Part shown: one piece after another, positions 36,348 to 47,615 of the stretch
Layout: every line of letters starts with the position of its first letter
How positions within the stretch are numbered: position 1 is the first letter of the stretch
Source: Mesaphorura yosii
Lineage: Eukaryota; Arthropoda; Collembola; Poduromorpha; Tullbergiidae
Direction: 5' to 3'
Assembly (NCBI GenBank): GCA_009869945.1
Contig: WIXG01000032.1
Location: 186,001 to 250,000 of the forward strand
Length of the DNA: 64,000 bases
The notes under the pieces: generated by a model
Told to the model about the DNA's origin: nothing
What the model saw: only the letters and a program-made list of their open reading frames with translations
The model's database searches: none
Position numbers and translations under genes: made by a program

Positions 36348-38693
36348 ATGATCCCCACTTCGAAGGAGCGAATTGCGGCGTCGATCGGCCCCGACCGAAC
36401 CCACCACGTGAAGGAGGCCGGAGACCGCATCCGGGCACTCATCACCGGAGCGGATTGGAGCCACTTCGAGGGGTTGCCCACCGAGAAGGCCCGTGTGGAG
36501 TGGCTCTGGAGTATGGAGGCAGCACGGGCCGAACTTCAGGCGTGCGTTGAGAGACTTCAGGAGCTGCTGAAAGTGCAGAATACTCCAGTCGGTAAAGCGC
36601 GCAATGACAGCGCACAAGATGACTGGAAATTCCGGAAGGACGAGGCGAAAGCTCTGCACTGGAAGGCGAGGGGCAATAAAGCGTTTGGGGCTGGAAATAA
36701 TCTCGAGGCGCTTGAAATGTACAACGAAGCTATTTTATGGATACCAGAAGACACTCCAGGTAAACTCGGTTGTCACCATAGCTTCAACTGCGCGTAATTA
36801 CGTAGTTGTTAATAAGTTTAAAAGCTAGCTTTGTTTTGTAAAAACTTACAGACATGCCAATTCTGTACGCAAATCGATCGGCCGCCCTTTACCACATAGA
36901 CGAGCACCAACTCGCCCTGGATGACATTGCCACGGCGATAAAGGCGGGCTATCCATGTCACCTGCTCCATAAATTGTACGAGAGGGCAGGGCGCTGCTGG
37001 CTGCGACTGGGCAACAAAGATGAGGCTAAGCGTAACTTTCAACTCGCCATTGCAGCAATCGAGCAAGTACAGACGAGGGACCCGAAGTTAAATGAGACCC
37101 TTGACAAACTGCGGGCGCTACTGGAGAGCGCCAAGAAATCGACATCTGCAGCACCTGCAGCACCTTCCTCGAAAGCCCTTCAAACAAGAGTGTGCGAGAT
37201 CCCAAAATTGTCAGGTGGCCCAGGTGCCTACTTTCAGAATGCGTCGAGAAAGCTGAGGATGATGTCCGCTCCTGCGCAGGGGCGATTCATCGTCGCAAGT
37301 CAGCCGATATACCCGGGCGACGTGCTCGTCGTGGAGAAGGCATTTGTGTCACGAATCACGCCGGAGTACCAACATCGACAGTGCTCGCAGTGCTTTGCAC
37401 AGTAAGAATTTTTTTAATTGACCCACTACTTCTACCATGGAAATTCTGACGGTAATTTCAATAATTATTTATGTGGGCTACAGGATCCGAGCCCCGATCC
37501 CGTGTAAATCCTGCTCGCTGGTCTCGTACTGCTCCGTCGCGTGCAGAGACGACGCCTGGTCCCAGCACCATCGGCACGAGTGTGAGATCGGAGGATTACT
37601 GAACGAAGCGGGCCTTTCTATCACTTCAGCGATGGCGCTGAGGGTCATTACAAATGTAAGTGTGTATCCCAAGCATTTACACAAAGCCATAAATGAGTGA
37701 CACTTTAAGAATACAATAATTACGGTCGTGTGGCAGGGTGGCTCACTCTCTTCTGTCATAAAGTGGATGTGTCTGCCTGAATTAGACTCCCCGAACGCGG
37801 CAGGCGACCTTGCGCCAGCCCAAGGCTCCGTATACCCAGCCAGCGATATTCTGTCCTTCCTTCGCCTCGTGACGCACTCGGAGCGTCGAACAGTCGAAGA
37901 CTGGTTTCAGCGGAGCGTCATGGCCTCCTTCCTCCTCACCGTCCTCAGACTGAGTCCCTTCTGTCCCGAGTCGACGTCCTTCAGCGACGAAGTTGACCTG
38001 GCCACTCTTCTCTCCCGCGTCCTCCAAACACTGCAGTTCAACGCTCACGAGGTGGCTGGCTGGGATCCGACTGAGCCCAAGTCGTACTTCCTCGGCGGGG
38101 CCGTCTTCCCGACGCTCGCTCTCTTCAACCACTCCTGCGCCCCGGCCATCGTGCGCTACTTTGTGAATGACACCGTCGTCGTACAGGCCATTCGGTCCAT
38201 TGCGCCAGGCGAGGAGGTCACTGAGAACTACGGGCCGCTCTACACGACGATGGACGTAGGGCAGCGCCAAGCTCACCTCCGAGCGCAGTACTGGTTCGAG
38301 TGCCGATGCCAGCCATGCGTGGAAAACTGGCCACAACTCCCGGCCATGAACACGGACACGCTCAGCCTCCGCTGTGCGGCGTGCCACATGCCGCTGCACA
38401 ACTCGAGCAACGAGGATGACGACCTGGCCTTCGTCCTCGACTGCCCCGCCTGTCGGCAGCCCTCCAACATGCTCAAGACGCTCAAGCTCATCGAGGCCTC
38501 GGAGGAGAAGTTTTCCCGCGCCAGCGCTCTGCTGACGGAAGGCGACCTGGAAAAGGCGCGTGCAATTTTCGAGCAGCTGCTCAAGTTTTTCGACACCGCG
38601 CTGGTACTTCCGTTCCGTGACTACCACCTCTGCCAGGAGGGACTCCGCAAGTGCATCCTACCACTGGGCAACCAGACCACAAAGTACTGGTGA
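36348..38693 (+). CDS. SMYD4: SMYD4-like TPR / SET / MYND protein
   Basis: Exons 36348-36759, 36852-37401, 37484-37655 and 37737-38693 give 696 residues. TPR helices lie at about 107-210 (KARGNKAFGAGN, LYANRSAALYH, LALDD). The MYND zinc finger is complete: Cys315, Cys318, Cys328, Cys331, Cys337, Cys341, His350 and Cys354. It is inserted in a split SET domain whose core motifs are NHSCAP (509-514), GEEVTENYG and the post-SET CRCQPC. This order of TPR, split SET and MYND is that of SMYD4. The NHSC and NYG motifs are intact, so a methyltransferase fold is expected; the substrate is unknown. The protein ends soon after the start of the C-terminal helical domain and is shorter than vertebrate SMYD4 (about 800 residues). 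An AATAAA lies 78 bases past the stop. Confidence 0.9.
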
Positions 38694-38770
38694 ACTGGAT
38701 TTCGTACTGGCAGTCAGCAGTGTGGAGGAGGATGGATATCCAATATTTATTCTCATGCGGAGATGCGCAC

Positions 38771-38776
38771 AATAAA
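38771..38776 (+). terminator. Polyadenylation signal AATAAA (SMYD4)
   Basis: AATAAA 78 bases after the stop, giving a short 3' UTR. Confidence 0.55.
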
Positions 38777-39092
38777 ATGAAGTCATTTTATTTGCACGGT
38801 TTCATGATTTGAGTGAGTGTAAACCTGAGCTCGGTCGGTCGTAAAGTGAATAAATTAGATTAATTGAAACCCGACACCTCTCCCATAACTAATGGACATT
38901 GAGATGATCGTTTGCGTTGAATTCTCTGGGGACTCGCCGTTCTACAATTTCTGTGTACTCAATCTAATTAGGTTTTAATTTTGGCACCATGGACAAATAG
39001 GACAAAGAGAGCAATGTGGCTGGCTCTGTTGGCTAGCACTTGACAACAGCCGCCACCGAGGTGGTCGCGGAAAAGTCGGACGGAGACGCTCA

Positions 39093-39099
39093 TATAAAA
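39093..39099 (+). promoter_or_regulatory. TATA box (TATAAAA) upstream of the LGR receptor
   Basis: TATAAAA in an otherwise GC-rich stretch, about 285 bases before the ATG at 39380. Transcription would start near 39125. Supported by sequence and position only. Confidence 0.45.
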
Positions 39100-39379
39100 G
39101 CCAGCGAACGCCCGTCGCGCTTCGGTTCCTTTCCCGCACCATCGCACCCGACGGTGCTTTGCCCGAGAAAATGTTTGGTTTCGTCATCATCAAACGCTAC
39201 TGGAGTCCCGAAGAACTCGAGATACTGATCGTCGAAGAATGGGAGCCCAGCACCGGAAGTAACGCAGACCAGGAGCACACAGCCCGGCACTCACACATAT
39301 GGCGTATCAGGCTCCTCTTCTCTAAACGCCTGCCCAAATTCCTCTTCTACTGAACCGACGAGGTCTGAGGCGCCTAGGC

Positions 39380-42300
39380 ATGCCCCGACGCGGCACGCGC
39401 ATTGGCCAAACGGAGCGCGCTTTCATCCGCCTCCTCCGCTTCTTCGCACAGGTCAAATGCGCCACCAGTTTCGGAACCATTCTCATCCTTATCATTGGCT
39501 TTGGGGTGTTTGGTGTCTACATTTTCTCAAAATCGTCGACACACCGTAAGTTACACATTCGGAGGCGCTGAAAAATAATACGCTTTCTGTCTGTTTCTTG
39601 CATGCAGTCCAGTGCGGCAAGAGAACGTTTAGGTGTCCGGAGGAGGAAAAGTGTGTCGGGTTCCGGTATCTTTGTGACGGGACTCATAATTGTCTGAGAG
39701 GAGCCGACGAGTTCGCCATCCACTGCAGTAGGATACATTCATATATTTATTCATTCTGCACGCACAGTAAATTAATAGCCCTCTTCATTTGCACTACTGC
39801 GTTCCAGGGGACTTGAGCAACCTGCAACAAATTTTTGGAAACGTCATGAACCTAGACGTTATCGCCACCAACTCGCAGCAAAAGCCCAAGATTAAGGTCA
39901 CAGTCGAAGGCGGCTCCTGCGGCAACTTTACAATTGACGAGGAGGTAGTCAGCTCAGATGGCTGCTTCTGCAAGCCAGAGTACGTCTTTTGCGAGGGGAA
40001 TAATTGGCCACCCACCTTCGAATGGAGCAACCTGCCCAACAACACCAAGCGCTTGTAAGCACAATAAAGAAACCTAACCAAACCACCTTAATTTAATTCT
40101 GTGGCTGATGACTGTGCCTGTGTTTCAGAGTGCTGAAACGGACTTTTACGCGAAATATGACCGTCTGGAAGCCGCAGACCATGACGCACTTCAACAACCT
40201 CCAAGTTCTGTGAGTTAAATACAAGTTAAAGCCCAAGCGTACGTGCATCCAGAATAGATGGAATGAAAAATGAATGTTTGATCAGAAAGATCGAGAATCA
40301 CCACAAGTATAAAAACTTCACCTGGAAATTCCTGCAAAATCGTGAAAACTTGGGAATTTTGTAAGAGCCCCGACAAGTCAGCCAAAAGCCAAAATTAGGC
40401 CATTGTATTTCATGTTGACATGAATACTTTTATTCATTCACTCCCAGCTACCTGACCCACAACGGGATCAGAGAACTGAAGGTAGACGACTTTGAGGGCA
40501 TGAAGCGGCTGCAGTGGCTGTTTCTCGGGAGTAATCTTCTCACGCACTTGAATCCCGATGCCATCAGCTACCTGCAGACGCTTCGACTGCTGGATGTGAC
40601 CAAGAATCATCTACGATTCAGCAACGAGTTTAGATTTCCAGCATTGGCCAACCTGAAGGAGCTGTAAGACTAAAGAGGGCGTGCGCGTGTGTATACATTT
40701 TGTGAGAATGAATGCTCTCTTCTGCTCTGCTCGCAGGTATTTACAAGGCAACAAGTTGGACACGATAAACGAGAATTTATTTGCGGATCTCCCGAGGCTT
40801 CAGTTTCTGTAAATATTCATAATAAAAATAGGCTGATTAATACTGAGCCAATTCGTCTTGCAATTGTATTTGCTAGAAACCTTGGCGACAACAACATTCA
40901 GATAATCCACAGCAAAACGTTCCAACACAACCCCTTCCTGATAGATTTGTAAGCAATGCGCTCTGCGTTCAGTAATTAATAGGTCAAGTCAAGGTCAAGA
41001 TCACGAAATGACTCGTGTCTATTCCATTTTTTTCCAGGGACCTCTCGAAAAACAAATTTCAGCAATTCGAGCCTGACCTGCTTGAAGGGCTGGATAACAT
41101 GACCAGGCTGATTCTGTACTCCAACCCAGTCACGTACCTCCCACCCGAACTGTTCCAGGACAAGGTTTTCATGCACTCTCTGTAAGCATCCATGAAATAA
41201 CATTCCACGTAACACATTACTGCACACTGGAGTCATTACAAACTCAAGACTACTCAATTGCAGGGATTTGACTGGCCTCGAGATCAAAAACGTGAACATG
41301 GAACTCTTTGCCGACCTCATTCGCTTGGAGTTTATGTAAGAATTTTATTTTATGCATTAAAAGCGCAGAGTTGCAGTAAAGTTAAGACACGATTCGATCA
41401 TTCGTTGTGTAGCTTCTTCAAGAAATTTGAGTACTGTCGCTATGTGCCCCGAGTCCCCAAGTGCTGGCCAAGCACAGACGGTAAGTTGGCATGACAGGTC
41501 GCAAAAGTCGCAGCAGTGCAGGTCGAGACGAGAATTCTAGGAATCGTGCTCTCAATTGTCTCTCTTCTAGGAATGTCATCTACAACAAACCTGTTGCAAG
41601 GCGAATACTTGCGCTACGCCGTCTGGATGTGTGGCGTGATGACCCTGATTGGCAACACCGTCCTGCTCACGAACCGCTGCTTCAAGCACCAGCCGTCTAA
41701 ATTCATTATTGATATTTTCGTGAATCATTTGGCAGGTGACGGCGGACGGAGCATGTGGAGGCATTTGTAATTTTTTTTATACTCAATGAGTATCTGATTT
41801 ACAGCCGCAGACGCGCTGATGGGGCTTTACTTTCTGACGCTGGCCATCAAGGACGTTGAATACCGGAACAAATACAGTGCGAATGCGTACTTGTGGAGCA
41901 CGTCCAGCCTGTGCACATTTGTGGGGAGCCTGGCGATGATCTCGCGAGAGGTCTCGCTCCTGATCCTGACCACCGTGAGCATGGAGCGCTACTTTGTAAT
42001 CACGGGTCCGTACTCGTATCAGCGGCTCACGAAGCGGTCGGCCGTCGGTGTCATGAGCGCCATTTGGGCGGCGGGGATCATCATCGGAATCGTGCCGATG
42101 ACGAGCGCGAGGCTGAAGCACTCTTTCTACGGGAGCTCGGGGCTCTGCTTCTCGCTCCACCTGAACGAACCGTTCGCATTCGGCTGGGAGTACAGCACCT
42201 TCGTGTTTGTGTTTGTCAACACGAGCTGCCTCATCTCCACGACGGGATTCTACGGCAAGCTGTTCTGGAAGATTAAGCGCACGCGGCTCTCGACTCCGAT

Positions 42301-42797
42301 CGAGATTGGCGAAACGAAGATGGCGACGCGAGTCTTTATGATGGTCATGATGGACTTCTTCTGCTGGGTGCCCATCATCTTCATTAAGCTCGCCACGCTC
42401 CAGGGATACGAAATTCAGCGTATGCGAAATGAATGAATGCATAATCATAATTTTTTAATGACAAGCAACTTTTAATAATTTTGTTATTTATTCATTTCCA
42501 TTTCGAATTCTTGCAGCCGACTTGCACGCGTGGGCCATCATCATCATTCTGCCCATCAACGCGGCCGTCAATCCACTCATCTACACGCTGTCATCGACCA
42601 AAGTGGGCACTCGCTTCATTCAGTTCTTCATCAAAGTCACGCATCTCGGTCGCTATCACTCGTACTACGATGCGACGCAGTTCACGGCGGCATCGGACGA
42701 CACGACAAAGTGGAGCATCACCGACTGGAAGTACGAAGACAGAGAAATTGAGCGAGACCCACCAAGCACGCCAGTATTCGACAGTATTGTGAAGTAA
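39380..42797 (+). CDS. Relaxin-receptor-like GPCR (type-C LGR: LDLa, LRRs, 7TM)
   Basis: Fourteen exons: 39380-39545, 39608-39727, 39808-40054, 40129-40209, 40286-40360, 40448-40663, 40737-40808, 40877-40948, 41038-41181, 41264-41335, 41413-41480, 41571-41735, 41805-42419 and 42517-42797. They give 797 residues. A basic N-terminus and a hydrophobic segment (about 28-49) are followed by one LDL-receptor class A module (Cys58 to Cys95, with LCDG and ADE). About ten leucine-rich repeats follow, then a Cys-containing cap. The LRR exons are 72, 75, 81, 144 or 216 bases, all joined in phase 2 at the repeat boundary, typical of LGR genes. The 7TM part is rhodopsin-like: ERY at the end of TM3 and NPLIY in TM7. 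The LDLa-plus-LRR layout is that of RXFP1/2 and insect LGR3/LGR4, receptors for relaxin-like peptides. N-terminal exons upstream cannot be excluded. Confidence 0.9.
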
Positions 42798-45700
42798 TTT
42801 AGTGCGCTAGCTTCATTATTGCACTTGCACTTGCGTATTAGTTTAGACTTTAATTTCCATAGCATTTCTTGTGGATACTTGAAATGAGCTTGAAAAAAGG
42901 AAGTAAATACACTTACTACCAATTTTATTAGAATTAAGTATGTAGTCAATCATCTATGTATAGTCAGGCTGTTAATTGCATGCTTATTATCAACCCGTGC
43001 AAGTCCCCTGGTTGATATCAGACCAAATACGTGGGTTAGTCATTCCATGGTGCAGATTAATCACAGTTAAGAATACAGTTTGGCTACAAAGCATCAAAAG
43101 ACATGGAATAATCTTAAATAAAATAGTAGATAGTGGATTATTAGTAGAGTAAAATTCAATGCATAAATTTGCACAAAGCACTGCTAAATAAAAAGCCGAT
43201 CCAGCTGCTGTTGTCTTGCTTGCTCTTGCTTGTTGCGATTGCGATGCTTTGACTCTGGACACAGGATATTGGCGTCCCGAAGAGCTAGACTGGGGCTCCA
43301 AAATCGGAGTCCAATGCAGTCTACCTCTTCCAGGTGCCAAAGCCCCACACGAGTCTCACTGGATAGAGAGTTTCGAGAGCGATCCCCAACCGAGTCCGTG
43401 GAGCGAGGAAGGCGCATCTCAGGCCCACAATTCTTAAAAAACTCGAGCTTAAAACATGCAACTTGAGCTCAAACTTTCTAATACACGTGAACTTGCAATT
43501 TCAATCGTAGTTGGCTTGGCTTACGTGTGAATTTAATGGCGTTGTTTACCAAGCAGAGGACAAACGGCCCGAAAAAAGCGAGAAAAATAAAAGCTGCCGC
43601 ATTCCATTTGTAATAAGCAATTGCAAAAGGAGCCCCAGCCTTGCATTAACCTGTATACCAGACGAGTCTTGTGTCCATGATTCATCATCGTCCGTCTTGT
43701 GACGTGGCATGACTGGGCTCGATCGTCGATTGTCTTGTCCGCTTGGCTGAGACGAAGCTCCGAGTTTAGCTTTGTTTGCACCTAAACCGGAGCGCCTGCT
43801 CAACCAAGGCGACAGCAGTGCCCAGCCAGGATGAAGCCATGTCATGTGGGTATCCACTCGCGAATATCTTTGACAGCAAACAGGGTTAGAAATAAAAAAA
43901 CGTCGAACTTTGAACGTCATGTGCGCCCATTTTCTTGCATCAAGTTGATCAAAGCTTTAAATTTTTCATTCCTGGGACATTCCTGGCCATTCATTCGTAT
44001 TGCTTTGTAACACTAAGCGAGCAAAGCAGTGGCAGTGGCCAAGGCGAAGGCAAAGCGAAGCAAGCATCAACCTGCTTCGAAGTCGAGCTGTGTTGCTGAT
44101 TGTGGTCGCCTCATGCTGCCTCGTTCACAGCTGCCAAGAGGCCAAGACGTTGGTTGGCGAGTGCCGTGGTTGGCTGCAGGAGGACGTTCCTAGCGTTTCG
44201 ATTTGCAAGCTAGAGAATGCTCCCTACAGCCAGCTACGGCACGGCATGGCAGACATTGCAGGGATTGCAGGGTCGAGAATGATATGAATGCAGTTTTGTA
44301 GCCGTACGCGTACGTTTTTAACCAGAAGGTTTGCGCAAGCGCGTGAAAACTCAGCCTCTGACTGTCACGTCCGAGCAGATACAAAATGCCCAATGCGCAG
44401 TTTTAGAGTGTGGGGAAATTGTGAAGCTGTGTGAATGCAATGGCGAATGACCTGCTTTCTATGAAAATTTGCAAGTTTTGGTCCGGAAACAAGTGAACGA
44501 ATGAAAGCTTCGGAGAGGAGAAGAAATTAAAGAAAGTGAACTCACGAACTTCTGATGCCTGCCTTCGTCGTGGCTCGTGGGTCGTGCTAATGCTGATCTT
44601 GTTTTGATGCTTGCTGATGAACTGATTCAGAACTCTTGAAAAGCATCAAAATTAACGAAACTGTTGGAAATTCTCGATGTCTTCGCCAGTCGTCTGAAAG
44701 AGTTGAACTGAAAGGAGAAAGCAGATGCAAAGTAAAGAAAGATGAAACTCGATCGGAGCAAGACAAGAGAATGTCTGAGAAGAAGAAGCAGAAACGTTGC
44801 GCGAGTGAAGACGCTTCATTGCAATAGTAACAATAGTTTAGTGTTACAGACTTTTGGTTGCGAATGCGATGCTGGCTTTGTTCTCCTTCTCCTTCTGAGT
44901 TAAAGGGGTTAAATTTAAGAATTGTGGTGTGAGTCACCCGACCGGCCCGACCATGCCGTATGCCATCGCCATTACCATGCATCCAGCAGCCAGGCCGTGC
45001 CACGTCCCCACGTGTGTTTCGTGCAAACGCTCCGAAATGGCAGTCGCAGTGTATTTCGGGCTCATCGCCAAGTATAACCTGCATTAACAACTGGTACTCA
45101 ATTACAAATGCAGTGTACTACGGAAATTTGCACATGCTACGAGTACAAACCCGATGCAGTGCAGAAATACGGGTTTCATGCGGGTTCGTTCGGTTGTTTT
45201 CCTCTCTTCTCATTGGCCAATGGATTTGCGATCCTCAATTCGCAGTTCGCTTGCTATTTAATTCTCTCAAGCCTCGGCTCTTGGATTGAAGCGAAATTAA
45301 TACGAACGAATTCTGAGTCATACCAAAATTCAGCATAAGCATTAGAGAAAATGTATTAAAAATGATTCACTAAGAAATGCGAAATGCGAAAATCGACTTT
45401 GATTTGTGTCTTTCAACATGTCACCATTAATTTATCTGCCTTTTATCACTTCTGTCGCACTCGCTTCCTGTCGAGTTGAGTGTCAGCGCAGCGCAAAAAC
45501 GACCTCGTCGCCGCCTGCCCGGGTTCAAATTCCGATTTACAACGCACTTACTTGGATATTTAACTATTAAGATTAACCTTTTGTTTCGTTCGACTCAGCA
45601 AATAGGAAACATTATAATAAATCTTAAAATATTTCAATGTTCGTTCATGCAAAGTGCGCAGTGCAAATGTGTCCTGCTCGTGAGATGTGAAATGATCTTC

Positions 45701-46904
45701 TGACCTTTCTCAGGCTTCAAGTCTTTGTCTGAAGGAAATCACTACTCGCACCATGAAAAGGCAGGCAGGCAGGCGCGTCGGCGCGTGGAGATTATTTTAG
45801 TGCTTGAGAAGGAAAAAACCATTCCGGTAAGTTTAAGTTTTAAGTTTTACGATCATCTTTCAACTTGCAGATTCCTGCCAGATCCTTGAACTACGGCACT
45901 ACGAGACTCCTGTCTGCTCTCTCGTATGAAATGGAGTCTGAGTCTATATTCGGGAATGCACAAAGACAATGCCAATGCGCAGTTTAATTCATGCAGAACG
46001 ATTCGCACGTCCTCCATGCATGCATTAATTACGTCCGGGCCACATTGCATCTCGCCTCGCACGCATGTAGCGAAATTGCGCATCGTCTTCATCGTAAATC
46101 TGAAGCGAGATGCGAGAAAAAGAAAAGGACCATTCTCAACCGTGACTGACTGCATCATCCTCATTCTCATCGCATCTGTGCCATTGTCATTGTGCATTGC
46201 AAAATAAGAAAGGTAAAAAGATAAATCTGCATGAAGTATGATTCTTAATCGCAATCGCAATTGCTAAAAATAAATAGGATTGGCGATGGAGGGGAAGGGA
46301 AAGGATCCTCGCCGAGTATCATCATGCGAGGGACTGGGGGCGCCTCAAGTCTGTCTGCAAATTCGACGGTACACAAAGAAACAAATGAACGAAATGCACG
46401 GAACACGAAACAGCACGGCTTTGGTCGAAAGTCATTACACTGTGCGAGTGCAAATTTATTCAATCATTTTATTTATCGTTTTATTACCCTGCAAGTAATT
46501 GTTTCTCTCCTTCCCCACATTGCTAAACGTAATAATGCTACAGAATGAATGACGTGTGTCTAAATTTAGCTTAACCAACATGAAGTAATATAATTAAGTA
46601 GGAATTGCGAACTGTAGTTTGATAAACGGCAGTTTTGTGTGTACATGCAAGTGGATTTTATGGCTTTCGTGCATCATCTGTCCTAAATTAAGCCTCATGC
46701 CTCACGACGGCAGTGTCATTGCCACTGCTCACCCCTGCAGCCGCTGCGCTGCCGAGCCATTTTCTTTTTCTCACGAACGCTCTCGAGCAGTTGCACTGAC
46801 AGAGGATCGTCAGCGCTGTCAACCGCCACCGCCACCGCCACAGCGCGCCGACGGGTCGCCATCCCATTCAGCTTCTTGGTTGACTCACCAGTGCCAAATA
46901 TTTT
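42798..46904. other. 4.1 kb gene-poor region
   Basis: The start holds the receptor 3' UTR (AATAAA at 43117-43122). A coding-looking open frame ends at 43437 but has no partner exon. The rest contains only short frames, AT-rich DNA and a small (AGGC)4 repeat at 45759-45774. Confidence 0.45.
45759..45774. repeat. (AGGC)4 microsatellite
   Basis: Four perfect AGGC units in non-coding DNA. Confidence 0.8.
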
Positions 46905-47615
46905 CTAAGAAACGAAAAGGCCGAACTTAGAGAACTGCGCAAGCACAGCAATGCGAAGGTCAGACAGGTCATGAATCACCTTTGACGCTGGCTGCTTGGC
47001 CGTGGCGACGCTCAATGAAATGCAGGCCACGTGCGCCACGAGCTGGTCCTCAGCGGCTGCCATGTCGAGGGCGCCACGTTCCTGCCATGCCCGAGCGAAG
47101 GAGTCGCCGATGCTTTCCGGCTCAGGTGAGTTTGGTGGGACAGCGCTGAGAGGAAGAAACGGAAAAGAAAGAAAGAAGCTCATGCTGCATTCATGCTAAA
47201 GAGGCATGCTAAAGTCAAGGGTAAATCCGTAAATTTGAGCTCACTTGAGATTCAATGCTTCAAGACTGCCCCTCATGTCGTTTGAGACCCAGTTGTCAAT
47301 GCTCAAGTCCTCCGTCCACAGAACGCCAGGTTGAGCCAAGCAGTCTGCCTTCGCACTTGACGGGCGGCCACCGACAATTGCATCCTGCAAACAAATGCAG
47401 ACTCACAAACACGAAACACGAAAGGATGCTTCTACAATTTAACATTAGCGTATTGCTGTGCGTGAAATTACCAGCTGGGTGTGGCCGTTGCCGTTGTGCT
47501 GCTCAGCCAAACATTGGCCGCTACCCACGACATCCACCTCCATTTCACCAATTTCCCCATCGTGCATTCCGAACATCTTCGTGAACTCGTCAAAAGCACT
47601 ACTAAATTCGGCCAT
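46905..47615 (-). CDS. Unrecognised 174-residue acidic protein
   Basis: Minus-strand exons 47615-47472, 47384-47245 and 47145-46905 join with consensus GT-AG junctions in phase, giving 174 residues from an ATG. The N-terminus (MAEFSSAFDEFTKMFGM) looks like an amphipathic helix. The middle is acidic and includes PGVLWTEDLSIDNWV and SLEALNL. A PPNSPEPES linker leads to a probable C-terminal helical segment of about 70 residues. There is no signal peptide, membrane segment or known domain. The short acidic/hydrophobic segments with Trp and Leu resemble transcriptional activation or docking motifs; that is speculation. A donor-like GTGATT sits inside exon 3, so the C-terminus may differ in another isoform. 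Confidence 0.6.

Larger units (their letters stand above)
38694..39379. other. SMYD4 3' UTR and promoter of the LGR gene
   Basis: Contains the SMYD4 poly(A) signal and, near 39093, a TATA box placed to serve the downstream receptor gene. Small frames here show no domain. Confidence 0.5.

Noticed and set aside
37782-38627. 281-codon minus-strand frame
   Set aside because: Antisense of the SET-domain exon of SMYD4.
41783-42448. 221-codon minus-strand frame
   Set aside because: Antisense of the 7TM exon; Arg/Glu/His-rich composition without a domain.
44000-44287. 95-codon frame with a hydrophobic segment that resembles a signal peptide
   Set aside because: It opens with TTG, the hydrophobic part is far from the start, and no partner exon was found.
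45500-45545. tRNA-like GGTTCAAATTCC
   Set aside because: Loop length is wrong for a T-arm and no matching acceptor, D or anticodon stems are nearby.
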